DNA of 50,568 bases from Niabella sp. (GCA_027493055.1 JAPUDO010000068.1:1-50568), one strand, 5' to 3'; shown: positions 1 to 11,023, numbered from the stretch's first letter. Numbers and translations: made by a program. The notes: a model not told the origin generated them from the sequence alone.

Positions 1-1475
1 ATCTGCCCACCAAGTTTTACTACAAAGGCAAATGGAACAACGGTTGGATAAACATTGTAAATCCTTTCAGGGCATCTATTGTACTCGGTACTCCAGGTTC
101 CGGAAAATCATATGCTATCGTAAATAATTACATCAAGCAACAGATAGAAAAGGGCTTTAGTATGTATATATACGATTTCAAATTCGACGACCTTTCTACC
201 ATCGCCTACAATCACTTACTGAAACACCGGGACAAGTACAAAGTGCAGCCCAAATTCTACGTCATCAATTTCGACGACCCTCGCAGAAGCCATCGGTGCA
301 ACCCACTCAATCCCGACTTTATGACGGACATTTCAGATGCTTACGAAGCGGCCTACACGATAATGCTGAACCTAAACAGGTCGTGGATACAGAAGCAGGG
401 CGATTTTTTCGTGGAAAGCCCAATTATTCTTTTGGCTGCGATAATCTGGTATTTGAAAATTTATGAGAATGGAAAGTACTGTACATTCCCACACGCCATC
501 GAATTACTGAATAAAAAGTATTCGGATGTATTCACGATTCTTACCTCGTACCCCGATTTGGAAAACTACCTATCGCCATTTATGGACGCGTGGCAAGGTG
601 GTGCACAAGATCAACTGCAAGGTCAGATTGCATCGGCAAAAATTCCTTTATCGAGAATGATCAGTCCGCAACTCTATTGGGTGATGACAGGTGATGATTT
701 TACGCTGGACATTAATAACCCCAAAGAACCAAAAATTTTATGCGTTGGCAATAATCCTGACCGTCAAAATATTTACTCTGCCGCATTAGGTTTGTACAAT
801 TCACGGATCGTCAAACTGATTAACAAAAAAGGACAGCTAAAGAGTTCTGTTATCATAGATGAGCTGCCTACGATTTATTTCAGAGGACTGGACAACCTGA
901 TCGCAACTGCCAGATCAAACAAAGTAGCAGTATGTTTAGGATTTCAAGATTTTTCGCAATTAACAAGGGACTACGGCGACAAGGAAAGTAAGGTAATTCA
1001 GAATACCGTTGGTAATGTATTCAGTGGTCAGGTTGTAGGAGAGACCGCAAAGAGCCTTTCGGAACGCTTTGGAAAAGTATTACAGAAACGTCAGAGTATG
1101 ACCATCAATAGAAATGATAAATCAACATCTATCTCCACACAATTAGATAGCCTGATACCTGCATCCAAAATATCAACCTTGACACAAGGTATGTTTGTGG
1201 GTTCTGTATCAGACAACTTTGATGAACGTATCGAGCAAAAGATTTTTCATGCAGAAATTGTAGTGGACAATGAAAGGGTAGCCGCTGAAACCAAAGCTTA
1301 CCAGCAGATACCACAAATCCTTTCTTTTGTAAATGAGCAGGGAAAAGATCAAATGAAAGAGGAAATTGAAAGCAATTACAAACGTATAAAGTCAGACATC
1401 CTGCATATTGTTGTGAGTGAAATAGAACGGATAAAGAATGATCCTGATTTGCAGCATTTGGTACAGGAGGGATAA
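1..1475 (+). CDS. mobC: Type IV coupling ATPase, TraG/MobC family, 5'-truncated by window edge
   Basis: The reading frame is open from base 3 to the stop at 1473-1475, about 490 codons, so the gene enters from outside the window; the ATG at 162 is internal. A Walker A motif GTPGSGKS lies at 87-110 and a Walker B-like VIIDELP near 850-870. The segment before Walker A (KWNNGWINIVNPFRA) is characteristic of Bacteroidetes MobC/TraG coupling proteins. Such proteins are inner-membrane hexameric ATPases that bring the relaxase-DNA complex to the type IV secretion channel. The missing N-terminus would hold the membrane anchor. The tail (about residues 450-490) is charged and probably helical. It marks the left part of the window as conjugative-element DNA. 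The family is clear; the symbol is by analogy. Confidence 0.9.
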   Translation, partial: LPTKFYYKGKWNNGWINIVNPFRASIVLGTPGSGKSYAIVNNYIKQQIEKGFSMYIYDFKFDDLSTIAYNHLLKHRDKYKVQPKFYVINFDDPRRSHRCNPLNPDFMTDISDAYEAAYTIMLNLNRSWIQKQGDFFVESPIILLAAIIWYLKIYENGKYCTFPHAIELLNKKYSDVFTILTSYPDLENYLSPFMDAWQGGAQDQLQGQIASAKIPLSRMISPQLYWVMTGDDFTLDINNPKEPKILCVGNNPDRQNIYSAALGLYNSRIVKLINKKGQLKSSVIIDELPTIYFRGLDNLIATARSNKVAVCLGFQDFSQLTRDYGDKESKVIQNTVGNVFSGQVVGETAKSLSERFGKVLQKRQSMTINRNDKSTSISTQLDSLIPASKISTLTQGMFVGSVSDNFDERIEQKIFHAEIVVDNERVAAETKAYQQIPQILSFVNEQGKDQMKEEIESNYKRIKSDILHIVVSEIERIKNDPDLQHLVQEG

Positions 1476-1550
1476 TTTTTGTAGCATCATCTGTTCATTT
1501 TGTTCATTGCTAAAACTCAAGCTAGTTAGTTTGACTATCGCCATTAAAAA

Positions 1551-1745
1551 TCATTTTATTACAATTAATGTTTCAAGGCTGAATTTTATAACGTATTTCT
1601 CATTTAACCTAAGAATTATGAGATCAATATGATTAGGAAATTTATCAATTTCTACAACTTCACCTAAATTGATAACAAAATCACCGGTTTTAATTTCCTC
1701 TATGGGGATAGTTTTAAATTGGGAAAGACTTTCGATATTAAGCAT
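1551..1745 (-). CDS. Small hypothetical protein
   Basis: Sixty-four codons from an ATG at 1745, in the otherwise empty interval between the coupling ATPase and the large methylase/helicase gene. The protein is acidic in its first half and rich in Ile, Val and Leu alternating with polar residues (for example TGDFVINLGEVVEI), which suggests a small beta-rich fold. No signal peptide, membrane segment or metal motif is visible. I do not recognise the family. The main support is position in a gap, an ATG start and plausible amino-acid composition; it could be a chance frame. Confidence 0.4.
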   Translation of the reverse strand: MLNIESLSQFKTIPIEEIKTGDFVINLGEVVEIDKFPNHIDLIILRLNEKYVIKFSLETLIVIK

Positions 1746-1836
1746 TTGCAGTTAGACTGGGTTAAACAATAGTTATACATTGTTGCTATTGACATATACC
1801 ATTTTGCTGGAGACATTTACATATCCGAGTGAAAAT

Positions 1837-1871
1837 AACGGGGAAAAATCAAACCTGATTTAATCCCCGTT
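1837..1871 (-). terminator. Hairpin, probable terminator of the methylase/helicase gene
   Basis: The arms AACGGGGA (1837-1844) and TCCCCGTT (1864-1871) pair perfectly, and inside them AAATCA (1846-1851) pairs with TGATTT (1856-1861) around the loop AACC. On the minus strand a short T-rich stretch (ATTTT) follows. It lies about 120 bp beyond the stop of the minus-strand gene at 1992. The T tract is weak, so an RNA-processing or protein-binding role is possible. Confidence 0.5.
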
Positions 1872-1991
1872 CATTAACGCTCTCATTATCAAACATAAGC
1901 ATTTAAATTATTTAATAAAAAATTACTGTGACATTTTATGTTAACGGTTATTTTTTTTAAAGATTATTAGGAAAGAATTTAACAATCTATC

Positions 1992-4900
1992 TTATAGTAC
2001 ACCTTTTGGCAAATGGACACCTTTTGTTCTTAAAATATCCTCTGAAACAGATGAAGCTTCCTTTTGCTTTTCCTCTTGCGCTTCCACGGGTTCTTCCTTA
2101 GGCTCAGGCATGATAGATAGCTGGATTTTTCTTTCCACAGCAGCCAGTTCCGTTTTAAGTTCGCCTAATCTGTTTTCCTTGGACCATGTACCATCTACTA
2201 CTTCCTGAAGAATAGGCAAATCCTTTTTTATTTCGGCAATTTTCTCCTGTTCCTGCTTTACATAGCCTGGTAGTTTTTCCAGTGCCCTTAAAAAATTCAT
2301 GGATGCAGTTTCCGGTTCTTTGGCCATTATGCCGTTGTTGTAAGTATATTTGATATTGCCCTCGCCCTGTACCAAAAATCGGTTTACCCGAATGTCCACG
2401 CCCTCCTTTTCAGACATTTCAGTTTTGACCAATAGTGTAAATCCGTACAACGTACCGATTTCTTCATACTGCCCTCCGGTGCGGGCATTGTCTGCAAGTT
2501 GATTAAGCTTGGTGCCGATTTGCTTCATATCGGCATTCGGCGGTAGTCCTTCCAGTAAAACAGGGTTTGCAACAGTGCCATCCTCACGTTTTTGTAAGCG
2601 CCCTTGTAAATTATCCCAATCAAGGCTCATTCGATGCAGTCGGGATTGCGTACTTTCCAGCATTTCCGTATAGTCCTGCAGTTTATATTTCGCACTGAAT
2701 TTGGAACGGTTAAATGCCTGTTTTTCACTTTCCAGTCCGGCAATCTGTTTTTCCAGTTTGGCTTTATCCAGCAGGTCTGTATTTCCCGACAGGATAGCCA
2801 CATATTCAGAAAAGTTCATTCCTGATTTTTCGTCCATACTGCCTTCATCAATAGTTCGCTTGCCGAGATTGTTGGTCTTTAACTGATCGATAAAAAGCTG
2901 CTTGTTGTACAGCAGGTTGAATTTGTAGCTATCCAAAGACTTTTCGACAGCGTAGATAATCACATCTACCTGGTTATCGGCAAAGAATTTAGCTATTTCA
3001 TTGCCTTTACGGATGGCTCGCCCATCACGTTGTGCAAGATCGCTCGGTCGCCACGGTGTATCGAGATGATGTATGGCAACGGCTCTTTTCTGGGCATTAA
3101 CGCCCGTACCCAACATACTTGTAGAACCGAACAACACACGGATCTTTCCCTCATTCATTCCTTTAATCAGTTCTTTGCGCTGCTTATCACTTTTAGCTTC
3201 CTGTATAAACCGGACTTCATGTGCAGGTATGCCATGATCCTCTACCAGCTTGCGTTTGATTTCCGAATACACGTTCCATTCGCCAGGCTTGTAAGTACCG
3301 AGATCAGAGAAAACGAACTGTGTTCCTTTTTGGGTATTATACTGGTTATAATATTTAGCGATGTTTGCCGCACAGTGCGATGCCTTATTATCGGGATGGT
3401 CGTCATACCTACCGCTTACCATCCGCATATCGAGCGACATCTTGCGGGCATAATCCGTAGCTATAAGCATCTTTGCTTTTTCTTCGCTTTGTGATAGAGG
3501 TGCTCTCCCAAGAAGTTCCGCATTACCTGTTTTAGCAAAGTCCATCAGTTTTTTGATAAAGACTTCCTGATCTGGTGTAGGCGGTATGTTATACAGCACT
3601 TCGTTCTTAACCGGGCGATCGATGCCAATATCTTTTGCTGTGCGGTAGTCCGTGATTTCTGAGTAGAATTGGGCTAATTCCGGCACTTTGATAAAATAGC
3701 GAAAACGCTCTTTCGCCACAATGTTATTAGCCACCGAAAACTCATAATCGGTAGTTTTCCGAGCATAGATAGCCGCCCATGCATCAAAAGAATGGATACC
3801 CTGTTTTTCCATTGCCCTTGGCCGCAGGTATTTGAACAGCAAGTATAGTTCGGTCAGGGAGTTGCTAATGGTAGTACCCGAAAGAAAGGTTGCGCCCATG
3901 TCCGCATTGGTACGGTCCTGAATGGTACGGATGGCGAAGAGCAGGTTCATGGCTTTTAGACTGCCGTCTATGTTGCCCAATCCTGCTACCCGTGTGTGAC
4001 GGGTATTGAACATCAGGTTTTTAAATTGGTGGCTCTCATCCACAAACAAGTGGTCTATACCCATCATTTTAAAATCTACGACGTCATCTTTTCGGTTTTC
4101 AATATCGTGTTCAAGGGTTTTAAGTTTCACCTCCAGGTTTTCTTTCCGTTTGATTACGCCTGCTAGCATTCCCCTGGTCACTTCCTTTCCTTGGGATTGC
4201 AAGGCATCTAAATTGCGCTCTACGCTGTCCAGCTCTATTTCAAGGATTTCCTTTTGTATTTCGGGCGATTGCGGTATCATCCCGAATTGGTCGTGTGTCA
4301 ATATCACACAGTCCCAATCATTGTTTTTAATGTCCCCAAAAATCCTCAGGCGCTTTTGGGGCGTAAAATCTTCTTTGCCCGGAAACAGGATCTTGGCGTG
4401 TGGATAAGCGGTACGATAGGCTTCGGCAATTTCGTGAACGTTGCTTTTCAGTCCAATAATCATTGGCTTGTGGGCAAGTCCCAAACGTTTCATTTCCTGT
4501 GCGGCAGTGCACATCACCAATGTCTTGCCTGCACCTACTTCGTGGTCGCAGATAGCACCGTTGTTCAGCTTTATCATCCAAACCGTATCCTTTTGGCTTG
4601 AATACAGGTCTTCAATACCCAAAGCCTTACGATCTAAGCCTGGAAAGTCCTGATGGTTGCCATCGTAGTTCGGCCGAACGAAGCAGTTGAACGTGTCGTT
4701 GTATTGATCGGTCAGCCTGTTTTTAAATTGGTCGTTTTGCGCATGTAGCCAATCGGTAAAGGCGGTGCGTATTTCGTCTATCTTCGTGTTAGCCATTTGT
4801 ATGGCTTCCATATCTCTCACTTTTACTTCCTGATCGCCAACCCTCATTTTCTTGGTAATGTCTGGCGTGGTATTGACCAAAGCATGTTTGAGCAGGGCTA

Positions 4901-7409
4901 TCCCGTCAAACGTCCGGCTTTCGGACTTAACGGCATATTTTTCCCAAATGTGCATATTGCCCTGGTGACACTTTACGGAAAAATCGTCGGAGCTTTCCGA
5001 GTAATAAACGTTAACATCTGCATCGAACAGGTGGGAAGCAAAACGGGCATAAATACCTGTGGGTATCCAGCGTTCGCCAAGGTTAAAATCCAGTTCTTCA
5101 AATTCGATCCGCCTTGGTCGGGCCTCTTCCAGAACGTTGAGGCTTGTTTTGGCTTCGGTATCCTCCGGATTATTTTCGATATAGCTGCGTACCTCTTCAG
5201 CTTTCTCTACAACGTTCCCCGCAGTCCAGCGTTCGGCTATTTCGTATCCCTTTTGCAAAGGATTGTAATAAATGCGGCCATGTAAGGCTTCTTTCAGGGC
5301 GTCAGCGTTCATACCGCTGATTTCGGACATATACGCCAAATCCACACTTCCATATTTATTGAGCGTGGCTGCTAAGGCTTCTTCAGGATTGTCAATTGCT
5401 ATGGTTACTGTCGAAAAGCTTACAGGTCGGCTAAAGATATCCGCTTTGTGTACAACGCCACCGATTACACGTTCCAGGTAAGGCATTTCCTTACCCGAAC
5501 TATCTGTTTTAATGAGCTTAATATTATCTGCATTGTTAAGGTTGCCATACCTTTTGACAAAAGCATCATAAAGGCGGTTCAGGTTTTCCCTTTCTTCCTT
5601 TTGTTCGACCTGATACTGTGCCTCGTTAGTGTAAAGGTGCTGGTACACATCACGGACTTCGATATATGCTTCAGCTCTTGCTCTTTGCAAGCTGGGTAGT
5701 TGCAAGGGATGAAATATGGCGTTTCCTTCTGCGGTATCCACTTCTTGCAAGTGACCGACCCAACCTTTATCCATGGCAAGGCAATCATTACGGTGGAACG
5801 ATTGCAGTTCGCCACTATACGGGGCAACTTCGGGAATAGCTGCTTTAACAGGCTGGCTGCTTCCGTTTACACCTGAAAACAAATCTCCGATAGTTTCCTG
5901 CTTTTTGCCATCGTTAGATGGCGTTCCATTAACTGCTTTATTGGTAATGGAAGTTGTGTATGGTTGCTGCATTGCACTACTGAAAAGGTCAGGCTGGCGA
6001 CCTATTGCACCTCTTCTTTTGTTGGTGCTTTGCCTTTTGATTGATGTGGTCCGTTTGGGCGGAGCAAGAACTGCTACCGGTTCGTCCGTAGTGTCAAAAA
6101 GGTCGAAAATGCTCAGTTGTTTAAGTTCCGGTGGACTTTCACGATGAGCTACCTGTGCAGACAGAGATGGTATTCCCTTTTGGATGATTACGGGTTCAAT
6201 AACCGGCGGTGTAACCTTTGGTTCAATAGGAATTTGTATCACCGGCTCTTCGTTCCGTTCGCCTAGGTACAAATTCAAGTTAAGGTGCTTTCCAAAATCT
6301 TCATTAAGCATCTGTTTGAGGTCCTTGGCAATTCCGCTGGTGCCATCTCTATGGAAATAGATGAGCGCTGGCTGTCCATAAGGGTCTGTATCCAGTTTGC
6401 GGTCTGTATGTACAATCCGTGTATTGTCTGAAAACAGTGCATTGCCAGGCGTATTGTATTCGGTCTGCTTACTTTGGCAAAATAGTTCTTCCCTTTCGTT
6501 AAGGCCTTGTTTAGCCGTATTCTTTTGCAGGACAATCAGGTCACTGCCAACCTCTGTCCCGGCATAATCAGTAAACAGATTATTAGGTAATCGAACAACT
6601 GAAACCAGGTTGTTTTGTTGCATCAAAGCCCTGCGTATCGGTTCGTTCTTCGGGCTGTTCAGAATACCCTGTGAAGTGATGTAAGCTAACAAACCGCCCT
6701 CACGGAGCATATCAGCGCCTTTCAGAAAAAAGTAATTGTGTATGCTTCGGGCTGCCTGTACCTTCGCACTGTCCTTGCTTCTGGAATAGGTAAGGTCGAA
6801 TACCGAGGTGTCGCCAAAAGGAATATTGCTGGCTATAACATCATAGTTGTTTTGTTCCCTTTCGGAAATTTCCTCAAAGCCTCCTATACGAATATTGCTT
6901 TCGGGATATAGCTGCTTTAAAATCTTGCCGGTGAGCAGATCCTTTTCGTAAGCAGTAACATCTGCTTTTGTATTCGCTGAAAAAGATTGTATAAATGAAC
7001 CGATACCCGCCGAAGGTTCGAGGAATTTGCGGATGTGCAGGCCGCTGTCTCTAAAAGCGGCAGAAATTGCATCTATTACCTCAGGAGGTGTATAAAAAGC
7101 CGTGAGCACAGAACTTTTCATACTATCCACATACCTGCGGTATTGCTTGTCGTCTTCGGAATTTTCTTTGAGCAGCTGGAGAAGTTCCTGCGTAACAGGG
7201 AAAAGCTCGTGTTCGGTCTTTCTCCAATTATTAATGTCTAATGCGCTGGCTATAGGGTTCAGTACGAATTTAAGACCGCCAAATCCGCTGTATTGCATCA
7301 TTGGCAGTCTTTCCCCTACGGAGGCTTGCCGTTTCTCCTTTTCCAGTTTAAAAGCAATTCGCAGGGCATAGATATTCTGTTGGAGATGTAGCTTTTTACT
7401 GAAGCCCAT
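1992..7409 (-). CDS. N6-adenine DNA methylase / SNF2-like helicase polyvalent protein
   Basis: An 1805-residue multidomain protein. Near the N-terminus is a class I methyltransferase domain: FYTP at about 105, motif I EPSAGIG at 131-137, and NIPFG at 195-199 in the place of the N6-adenine motif NPPF/Y. After a proline-rich, low-complexity linker (about residues 390-560) comes a superfamily 2 helicase module: HEVGAGKT (Walker A) near 955, VDESH (Walker B) near 1121, GTTISN for motif III, and [10 protein letters not shown] (motif VI) near 1456. The C-terminus is Glu/Lys-rich coiled coil. This architecture is standard in Bacteroidetes conjugative elements and is thought to protect or process incoming element DNA; the exact activity is unproven. 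The ATG at 7409 overlaps the end of the DUF1896 gene by 14 bp, indicating one transcript. Confidence 0.88.
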   Translation of the reverse strand: MGFSKKLHLQQNIYALRIAFKLEKEKRQASVGERLPMMQYSGFGGLKFVLNPIASALDINNWRKTEHELFPVTQELLQLLKENSEDDKQYRRYVDSMKSSVLTAFYTPPEVIDAISAAFRDSGLHIRKFLEPSAGIGSFIQSFSANTKADVTAYEKDLLTGKILKQLYPESNIRIGGFEEISEREQNNYDVIASNIPFGDTSVFDLTYSRSKDSAKVQAARSIHNYFFLKGADMLREGGLLAYITSQGILNSPKNEPIRRALMQQNNLVSVVRLPNNLFTDYAGTEVGSDLIVLQKNTAKQGLNEREELFCQSKQTEYNTPGNALFSDNTRIVHTDRKLDTDPYGQPALIYFHRDGTSGIAKDLKQMLNEDFGKHLNLNLYLGERNEEPVIQIPIEPKVTPPVIEPVIIQKGIPSLSAQVAHRESPPELKQLSIFDLFDTTDEPVAVLAPPKRTTSIKRQSTNKRRGAIGRQPDLFSSAMQQPYTTSITNKAVNGTPSNDGKKQETIGDLFSGVNGSSQPVKAAIPEVAPYSGELQSFHRNDCLAMDKGWVGHLQEVDTAEGNAIFHPLQLPSLQRARAEAYIEVRDVYQHLYTNEAQYQVEQKEERENLNRLYDAFVKRYGNLNNADNIKLIKTDSSGKEMPYLERVIGGVVHKADIFSRPVSFSTVTIAIDNPEEALAATLNKYGSVDLAYMSEISGMNADALKEALHGRIYYNPLQKGYEIAERWTAGNVVEKAEEVRSYIENNPEDTEAKTSLNVLEEARPRRIEFEELDFNLGERWIPTGIYARFASHLFDADVNVYYSESSDDFSVKCHQGNMHIWEKYAVKSESRTFDGIALLKHALVNTTPDITKKMRVGDQEVKVRDMEAIQMANTKIDEIRTAFTDWLHAQNDQFKNRLTDQYNDTFNCFVRPNYDGNHQDFPGLDRKALGIEDLYSSQKDTVWMIKLNNGAICDHEVGAGKTLVMCTAAQEMKRLGLAHKPMIIGLKSNVHEIAEAYRTAYPHAKILFPGKEDFTPQKRLRIFGDIKNNDWDCVILTHDQFGMIPQSPEIQKEILEIELDSVERNLDALQSQGKEVTRGMLAGVIKRKENLEVKLKTLEHDIENRKDDVVDFKMMGIDHLFVDESHQFKNLMFNTRHTRVAGLGNIDGSLKAMNLLFAIRTIQDRTNADMGATFLSGTTISNSLTELYLLFKYLRPRAMEKQGIHSFDAWAAIYARKTTDYEFSVANNIVAKERFRYFIKVPELAQFYSEITDYRTAKDIGIDRPVKNEVLYNIPPTPDQEVFIKKLMDFAKTGNAELLGRAPLSQSEEKAKMLIATDYARKMSLDMRMVSGRYDDHPDNKASHCAANIAKYYNQYNTQKGTQFVFSDLGTYKPGEWNVYSEIKRKLVEDHGIPAHEVRFIQEAKSDKQRKELIKGMNEGKIRVLFGSTSMLGTGVNAQKRAVAIHHLDTPWRPSDLAQRDGRAIRKGNEIAKFFADNQVDVIIYAVEKSLDSYKFNLLYNKQLFIDQLKTNNLGKRTIDEGSMDEKSGMNFSEYVAILSGNTDLLDKAKLEKQIAGLESEKQAFNRSKFSAKYKLQDYTEMLESTQSRLHRMSLDWDNLQGRLQKREDGTVANPVLLEGLPPNADMKQIGTKLNQLADNARTGGQYEEIGTLYGFTLLVKTEMSEKEGVDIRVNRFLVQGEGNIKYTYNNGIMAKEPETASMNFLRALEKLPGYVKQEQEKIAEIKKDLPILQEVVDGTWSKENRLGELKTELAAVERKIQLSIMPEPKEEPVEAQEEKQKEASSVSEDILRTKGVHLPKGVL

Positions 7410-7833
7410 TTTCCTCTATCCATATTGCGATGGTCCCTGTTATTTCGGTATAGAGCAGCTCGTACTCCGGGCCATAAGCGAAATCATCGGTTAGCTCATA
7501 TCTTGCAAAAACAGCCTCGCAAACAGGAAGCATTTTCAGGGCGAAGGGCCGCAGCTCTTCATCGGCCATGATGGTATCAAATTCATTGCATACGATCTGA
7601 AAAACCGTATCGAATTTGGAGAAGTATAAGCCTTCAAAAAGGATATAATTGGCAATTTCATCGCATTGCGCTATAGCGTTTCCCGAACGGAAAGCTCCGT
7701 CATACGCGTTGGCAGCCCACGATGATCGTTGCGTTATAAACTTTTCATCGTTTGCCTTTTCGGGAAAGCTACTGTTTAGTAATTCCTTCAGTCGTATCCT
7801 GAAATAAGAAAGGTCTTTTTGCTGTGTATCCAT
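7396..7833 (-). CDS. DUF1896 family protein
   Basis: A 145-residue, mostly helical, soluble protein starting at an ATG at 7833. It matches the DUF1896 pattern I recall: an N-terminal [18 protein letters not shown] stretch, then a central [12 protein letters not shown]-like segment. Its length is the usual one for the family. DUF1896 genes regularly precede the large methylase/helicase gene in Bacteroidetes mobile elements, and here the stop overlaps that gene's start (7396-7409). No catalytic motif is visible and the function is unknown; by context it is an accessory of the methylase/helicase. Confidence 0.8.
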   Translation of the reverse strand: MDTQQKDLSYFRIRLKELLNSSFPEKANDEKFITQRSSWAANAYDGAFRSGNAIAQCDEIANYILFEGLYFSKFDTVFQIVCNEFDTIMADEELRPFALKMLPVCEAVFARYELTDDFAYGPEYELLYTEITGTIAIWIEENGLQ

Positions 7834-7904
7834 ACAATTATTTGATTTTAGAATGCTACTTGAAGTCTAAAATTAAAGCAGGAAGACCCCGGCATCTAAG
7901 AGGT

Positions 7905-7917
7905 GGTAGTGTTTGGC
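7905..7917. promoter_or_regulatory. Recurring ICE motif GGYAGTGTTTGKC, copy 1
   Basis: The sequence GGTAGTGTTTGGC lies about 72 bp upstream of the DUF1896 start. Near-identical 13-mers occur at 26604-26616 and 27346-27358, in front of two other core ICE genes. A shared regulator site is inferred from the recurrence. Confidence 0.4.
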
Positions 7918-7946
7918 GTTTAGAGGCAGGATTTGACGCAATAAAC

Positions 7947-7977
7947 TTAGTAGTGAGGGATTTAATTTGTATTTTTG
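7947..7977 (+). promoter_or_regulatory. Probable promoter of the DUF262/HEPN operon
   Basis: TATTTTTG at 7970-7977 matches the Bacteroidetes -7 element TAnnTTTG. TTAG at 7947-7950 sits 19 bp upstream, in the -33 position, with one mismatch to TTTG. The coding start is 43 bp downstream. Confidence 0.5.
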
Positions 7978-8020
7978 TTAGTTATCAAACCAAACATTTT
8001 TAAGCGACAGATATTAGATA

Positions 8021-10159
8021 ATGAATGAATTAGAACCTCTGAAGAGCATTTTTAAAGACAGATTATTTAAAATTCCCGATTACCAGCGTGGGTACGCCTG
8101 GACTACACGCCAACTCAAAGATTTTTGGGAGGATTTGGTCAATCTCCCAGCCGATAGGTTTCACTACACAGGACTACTCTCATTAAAAAAAGTGGACAAG
8201 AATACCTGGTCTAACTGGAATGATGAACGGTGGCTCATTGAAGACAGAGCCTTCAAGCCTTTTCATATTGTTGATGGACAACAAAGACTAACTACGTTTG
8301 TCATATTTATTCAGGCTATTTCGGAACAATTGAGACTTGTTCCGGAAAATAAGGATAAGAAAGATGAAGATATTTATCTGGGCTCTTTTAGCCTGAAGGC
8401 GATTAAGGAAGAGTATTTGGTCATAGAAAGACCGCCGCAGTTGATCATTACAACCTACAAGTTTGGTTATGAGGTTGATAACCCAAGCTTCAAATTTCTA
8501 AGGCACAGGATTTTTCTGGAACCCAATAGTGGAACAATCCAAGAAACCTTCTATACGCTCAACCTTGAAAATGCGAAACGCTTTTTCAAAGAAAATCTGC
8601 AAAATTTCCTTGACAAATACGGGTTAAGTGAAATCGAGATCTTATTCAAGAAAGTCACGCAGAACCTGATGTTCAACGTCTATGAAATAAGTGATGACTT
8701 TGATGTATTCGTTGCATTTGAGACCATGAATAACCGCGGGAAAAAACTATCAAATTTAGAGCTTCTTAAAAATCGCCTAATCTATTTAACGACCTTATAC
8801 GATGAGAAGGAACTTAAAAATGATGAGCGGATTTCTTTGCGTGAGAAAATTAATGATGCCTGGAAGGAAGTCTATTATCAACTGGGACGGAATAAACAAA
8901 ATCCACTCAACGATGATGATTTTTTAGTTGCCCATTGGATAATGTATTTTCAATACACAAGAGAAAAAGGCGATGATTATATCAGGTTTTTGTTGGAGCA
9001 GAAATTTACACCGCAAAGTATTTATGCAAAAACAGAAGTGAAGGTTAGTTCTTTACAGGATTTTGAAGAAGTCAGGGAAGATGAAGATAACGATCAGGAA
9101 GAAGTTGAGACAAATGGAGAAGAAGAAACAACAGTATTGCGTTCGCAACTCTCTCCTAAAGAAATTGAAGACTATGTAAACAGTTTAAAAGCTGCTGCCG
9201 TTCACTGGTACAACACCCATAATCCGGTCAACAATCCAGACTTGACTGCACAGGAAAGCTTGTGGATAGACCGATTGAACAGAATAGGCATTATCTATTT
9301 CCGCCCGCTTGTAACGGTGGCTTTCTTGAACAAGGATGTTAATTCGGATAAGCGAGTTCAATTATTTAAAGCAATCGAGCGCTTTATATTTATCACATTC
9401 CGGCTTAGCCGGGCTTTCTCTACGTATAGAAACAGTGAGTTTTATCGGGCGGCCAGACAATTGCGAAATAGCGAATTGACAATTGAGCAAATTATCCAGC
9501 GTTTGAATGATAGAATGAATTACTGTTTTTATACGCCAGAAAATTCCAGTGAAACTTATTTCGACTATACTTACTTCCAAAAATTCATCGACAAGAAATT
9601 TAAAAGCGGCGGTGGCTTTTATTATTGGAATGGACTTCGCTACTTCTTGTATGAATATGAAATGGAAAAGGTAAGACGAAGAGGAAGTCAAAAAATAGAT
9701 TGGAAGCTTTTTGTAAGGAGCGAAAAAGACAAAGTTTCCATTGAGCACATTTATCCTCAAACGCCAACACATACGGGTTGGAAATCCAATTTTAAGGGCT
9801 ATAAAAAATCACAGCTACCCTTTTTTCAAGGAACATTAGGAAATCTCTTGCCACTCTCACAGAGTATTAATTCTAGTTTGCAAAATGATTGCTTTGATGA
9901 CAAGAAAAGCGCTAAGTATAACGAGAAGAAAGAGAAAATAAGACAAGGTTATGCTGATGGTTCACATTCTGAAATTGAAGTTTCAGGCTATGCTGTTTGG
10001 AATGCTGATGCTATCCTTGATAGAGGCAACAAACTGCTGGAATTTATGGAAGAACGTTGGGATCTGCAATTTGAAAATGAAGCTGCAAAGGCTGAACTAC
10101 TGTTCCTTGAATTTATGCTCGAAGAGGAAGAAGAGGAAATACATACGACTGAAGAATAA
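8021..10159 (+). CDS. DUF262-DUF1524 nuclease (GmrSD-like)
   Basis: A 712-residue soluble protein. The N-terminal DUF262 (ParB/sulfiredoxin-like) domain carries IPDYQRGYAW near residue 17 and VDGQQRLTT near 84, the nucleotide-handling signature of GmrS-type proteins. A second conserved DUF262 block, MNNRGKKLSNLELLKNR, is near residue 238. A very acidic linker lies at about 345-372. The C-terminal DUF1524 domain shows the HNH-type IEHIYPQTP near 577 followed by the conserved LGNLLPLS segment. GmrSD enzymes are type IV restriction systems cutting modified phage DNA; relatives occur in other defence systems. The key motifs look intact. The HEPN gene follows by 21 bp and is likely co-transcribed. 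The ATG at 8021 is preceded by a fair promoter. Substrate specificity cannot be read from sequence. Confidence 0.88.
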   Translation: MNELEPLKSIFKDRLFKIPDYQRGYAWTTRQLKDFWEDLVNLPADRFHYTGLLSLKKVDKNTWSNWNDERWLIEDRAFKPFHIVDGQQRLTTFVIFIQAISEQLRLVPENKDKKDEDIYLGSFSLKAIKEEYLVIERPPQLIITTYKFGYEVDNPSFKFLRHRIFLEPNSGTIQETFYTLNLENAKRFFKENLQNFLDKYGLSEIEILFKKVTQNLMFNVYEISDDFDVFVAFETMNNRGKKLSNLELLKNRLIYLTTLYDEKELKNDERISLREKINDAWKEVYYQLGRNKQNPLNDDDFLVAHWIMYFQYTREKGDDYIRFLLEQKFTPQSIYAKTEVKVSSLQDFEEVREDEDNDQEEVETNGEEETTVLRSQLSPKEIEDYVNSLKAAAVHWYNTHNPVNNPDLTAQESLWIDRLNRIGIIYFRPLVTVAFLNKDVNSDKRVQLFKAIERFIFITFRLSRAFSTYRNSEFYRAARQLRNSELTIEQIIQRLNDRMNYCFYTPENSSETYFDYTYFQKFIDKKFKSGGGFYYWNGLRYFLYEYEMEKVRRRGSQKIDWKLFVRSEKDKVSIEHIYPQTPTHTGWKSNFKGYKKSQLPFFQGTLGNLLPLSQSINSSLQNDCFDDKKSAKYNEKKEKIRQGYADGSHSEIEVSGYAVWNADAILDRGNKLLEFMEERWDLQFENEAAKAELLFLEFMLEEEEEEIHTTEE

Positions 10160-10180
10160 CCTACAAAAATATTAATCTAA

Positions 10181-10939
10181 ATGAATTATACAGAAAACAT
10201 TGAACGTTTAAAAATACTGCTTACAGGAGCCTCCACAGATGTTACGATAACCAGTGAAAATGAAGCAGAATATAAAAGGCTAAAAAACGAACTGAAACAA
10301 TCTGCTAAGTTTAAGGCCAACGAGCCAAAAGAATTTAAAATATGTGTTACTCTCCAGGAATTTAGGAGAGAGATGCAGGCCAAAGGAGGCTATGCCGAAA
10401 GGAGAAAATATATCAATCAACTCTTCTACCCGCTGATCTCTGATGAGAATTCCCTGTTGGACAGTATAGAGGAAATACAGCAAAATATAAACTTTGGTCA
10501 TCTGAACCTTTTGCCCCAAGATATACAACAAAAAGGACGGGAAATGTCGGAAGTTTACCTTTATCTGTATTGTATTGAAAATTCGCTGCGAATATTTATC
10601 GAGGAAATAATGAAGACGGAAGCGGTAACCATACCGAGAAAGGTGCAGGATACTGTAGACAAATTGAAGAAAAGTGAGCAGGAAAGTAAATATTTGCCCA
10701 TACGTGGAAACAGTGATCTCTTTTACTGCGATTTTATAGAGTTGGGAAAAATAATTGTTGGGAATTGGACAATTTTCGGAAAGTATTTCCCGAAACAGAA
10801 TGAACACTGGTTGAATGTCATGGTGGATGAACTGTACAAGATACGATGTTTAGTTGCTCATAATAGTTATGTTGGCAAAGATGAGCGTGATGCGCTGAAA
10901 GTTTATTATAAGAGCATTACCGCACAATTGCGATTATAA
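10181..10939 (+). CDS. Swt1-type HEPN domain protein
   Basis: A 252-residue protein with a charged helical N-terminal half and a C-terminal HEPN domain of the Swt1-like type. Two marks support this: the helix YLYLYCIENSLRIFIEEIM (about 125-143) and the late motif IRCLVAHNSYVG, containing R-x4-H (RCLVAH), the catalytic signature of HEPN ribonucleases. Many HEPN proteins are RNases activated in anti-phage or toxin-antitoxin systems. The intervening LFYCDFIELGKII segment is also typical of this subgroup as I remember it. It lies 21 bp after the DUF262-DUF1524 gene in the same direction, so the two probably work together. The N-terminal half (1-110) is not recognised. Confidence 0.8.
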   Translation: MNYTENIERLKILLTGASTDVTITSENEAEYKRLKNELKQSAKFKANEPKEFKICVTLQEFRREMQAKGGYAERRKYINQLFYPLISDENSLLDSIEEIQQNINFGHLNLLPQDIQQKGREMSEVYLYLYCIENSLRIFIEEIMKTEAVTIPRKVQDTVDKLKKSEQESKYLPIRGNSDLFYCDFIELGKIIVGNWTIFGKYFPKQNEHWLNVMVDELYKIRCLVAHNSYVGKDERDALKVYYKSITAQLRL

Positions 10940-10987
10940 CATTGGGCATTAAGGCGATCACAACGTGGTAATAATTTTGATGAACAT

Positions 10988-11019
10988 TTTGTATTAAGAT
11001 AACTTAAATTTTAACTTTA
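10988..11019 (+). promoter_or_regulatory. Promoter of the small HTH gene
   Basis: TTTG at 10988-10991 and TAACTTTA at 11012-11019 are separated by 20 bp, close to the Bacteroidetes consensus TTTG-N19-21-TAnnTTTG with one mismatch in the last base. The start codon is 4 bp further on, so the leader would be very short. The separate promoter suggests this gene need not depend on the DUF262/HEPN transcript. Confidence 0.5.
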
Positions 11020-11023
11020 CTTT

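Noticed and set aside
3030-3494. 154-codon plus-strand frame opposite the methylase/helicase
   Set aside because: Antisense shadow of a conserved helicase region that carries the motif VI residues on the minus strand.
10280-10807. 175-codon minus-strand frame inside the HEPN gene
   Set aside because: Fully antisense to a recognisable coding region with no independent start signal or family pattern.
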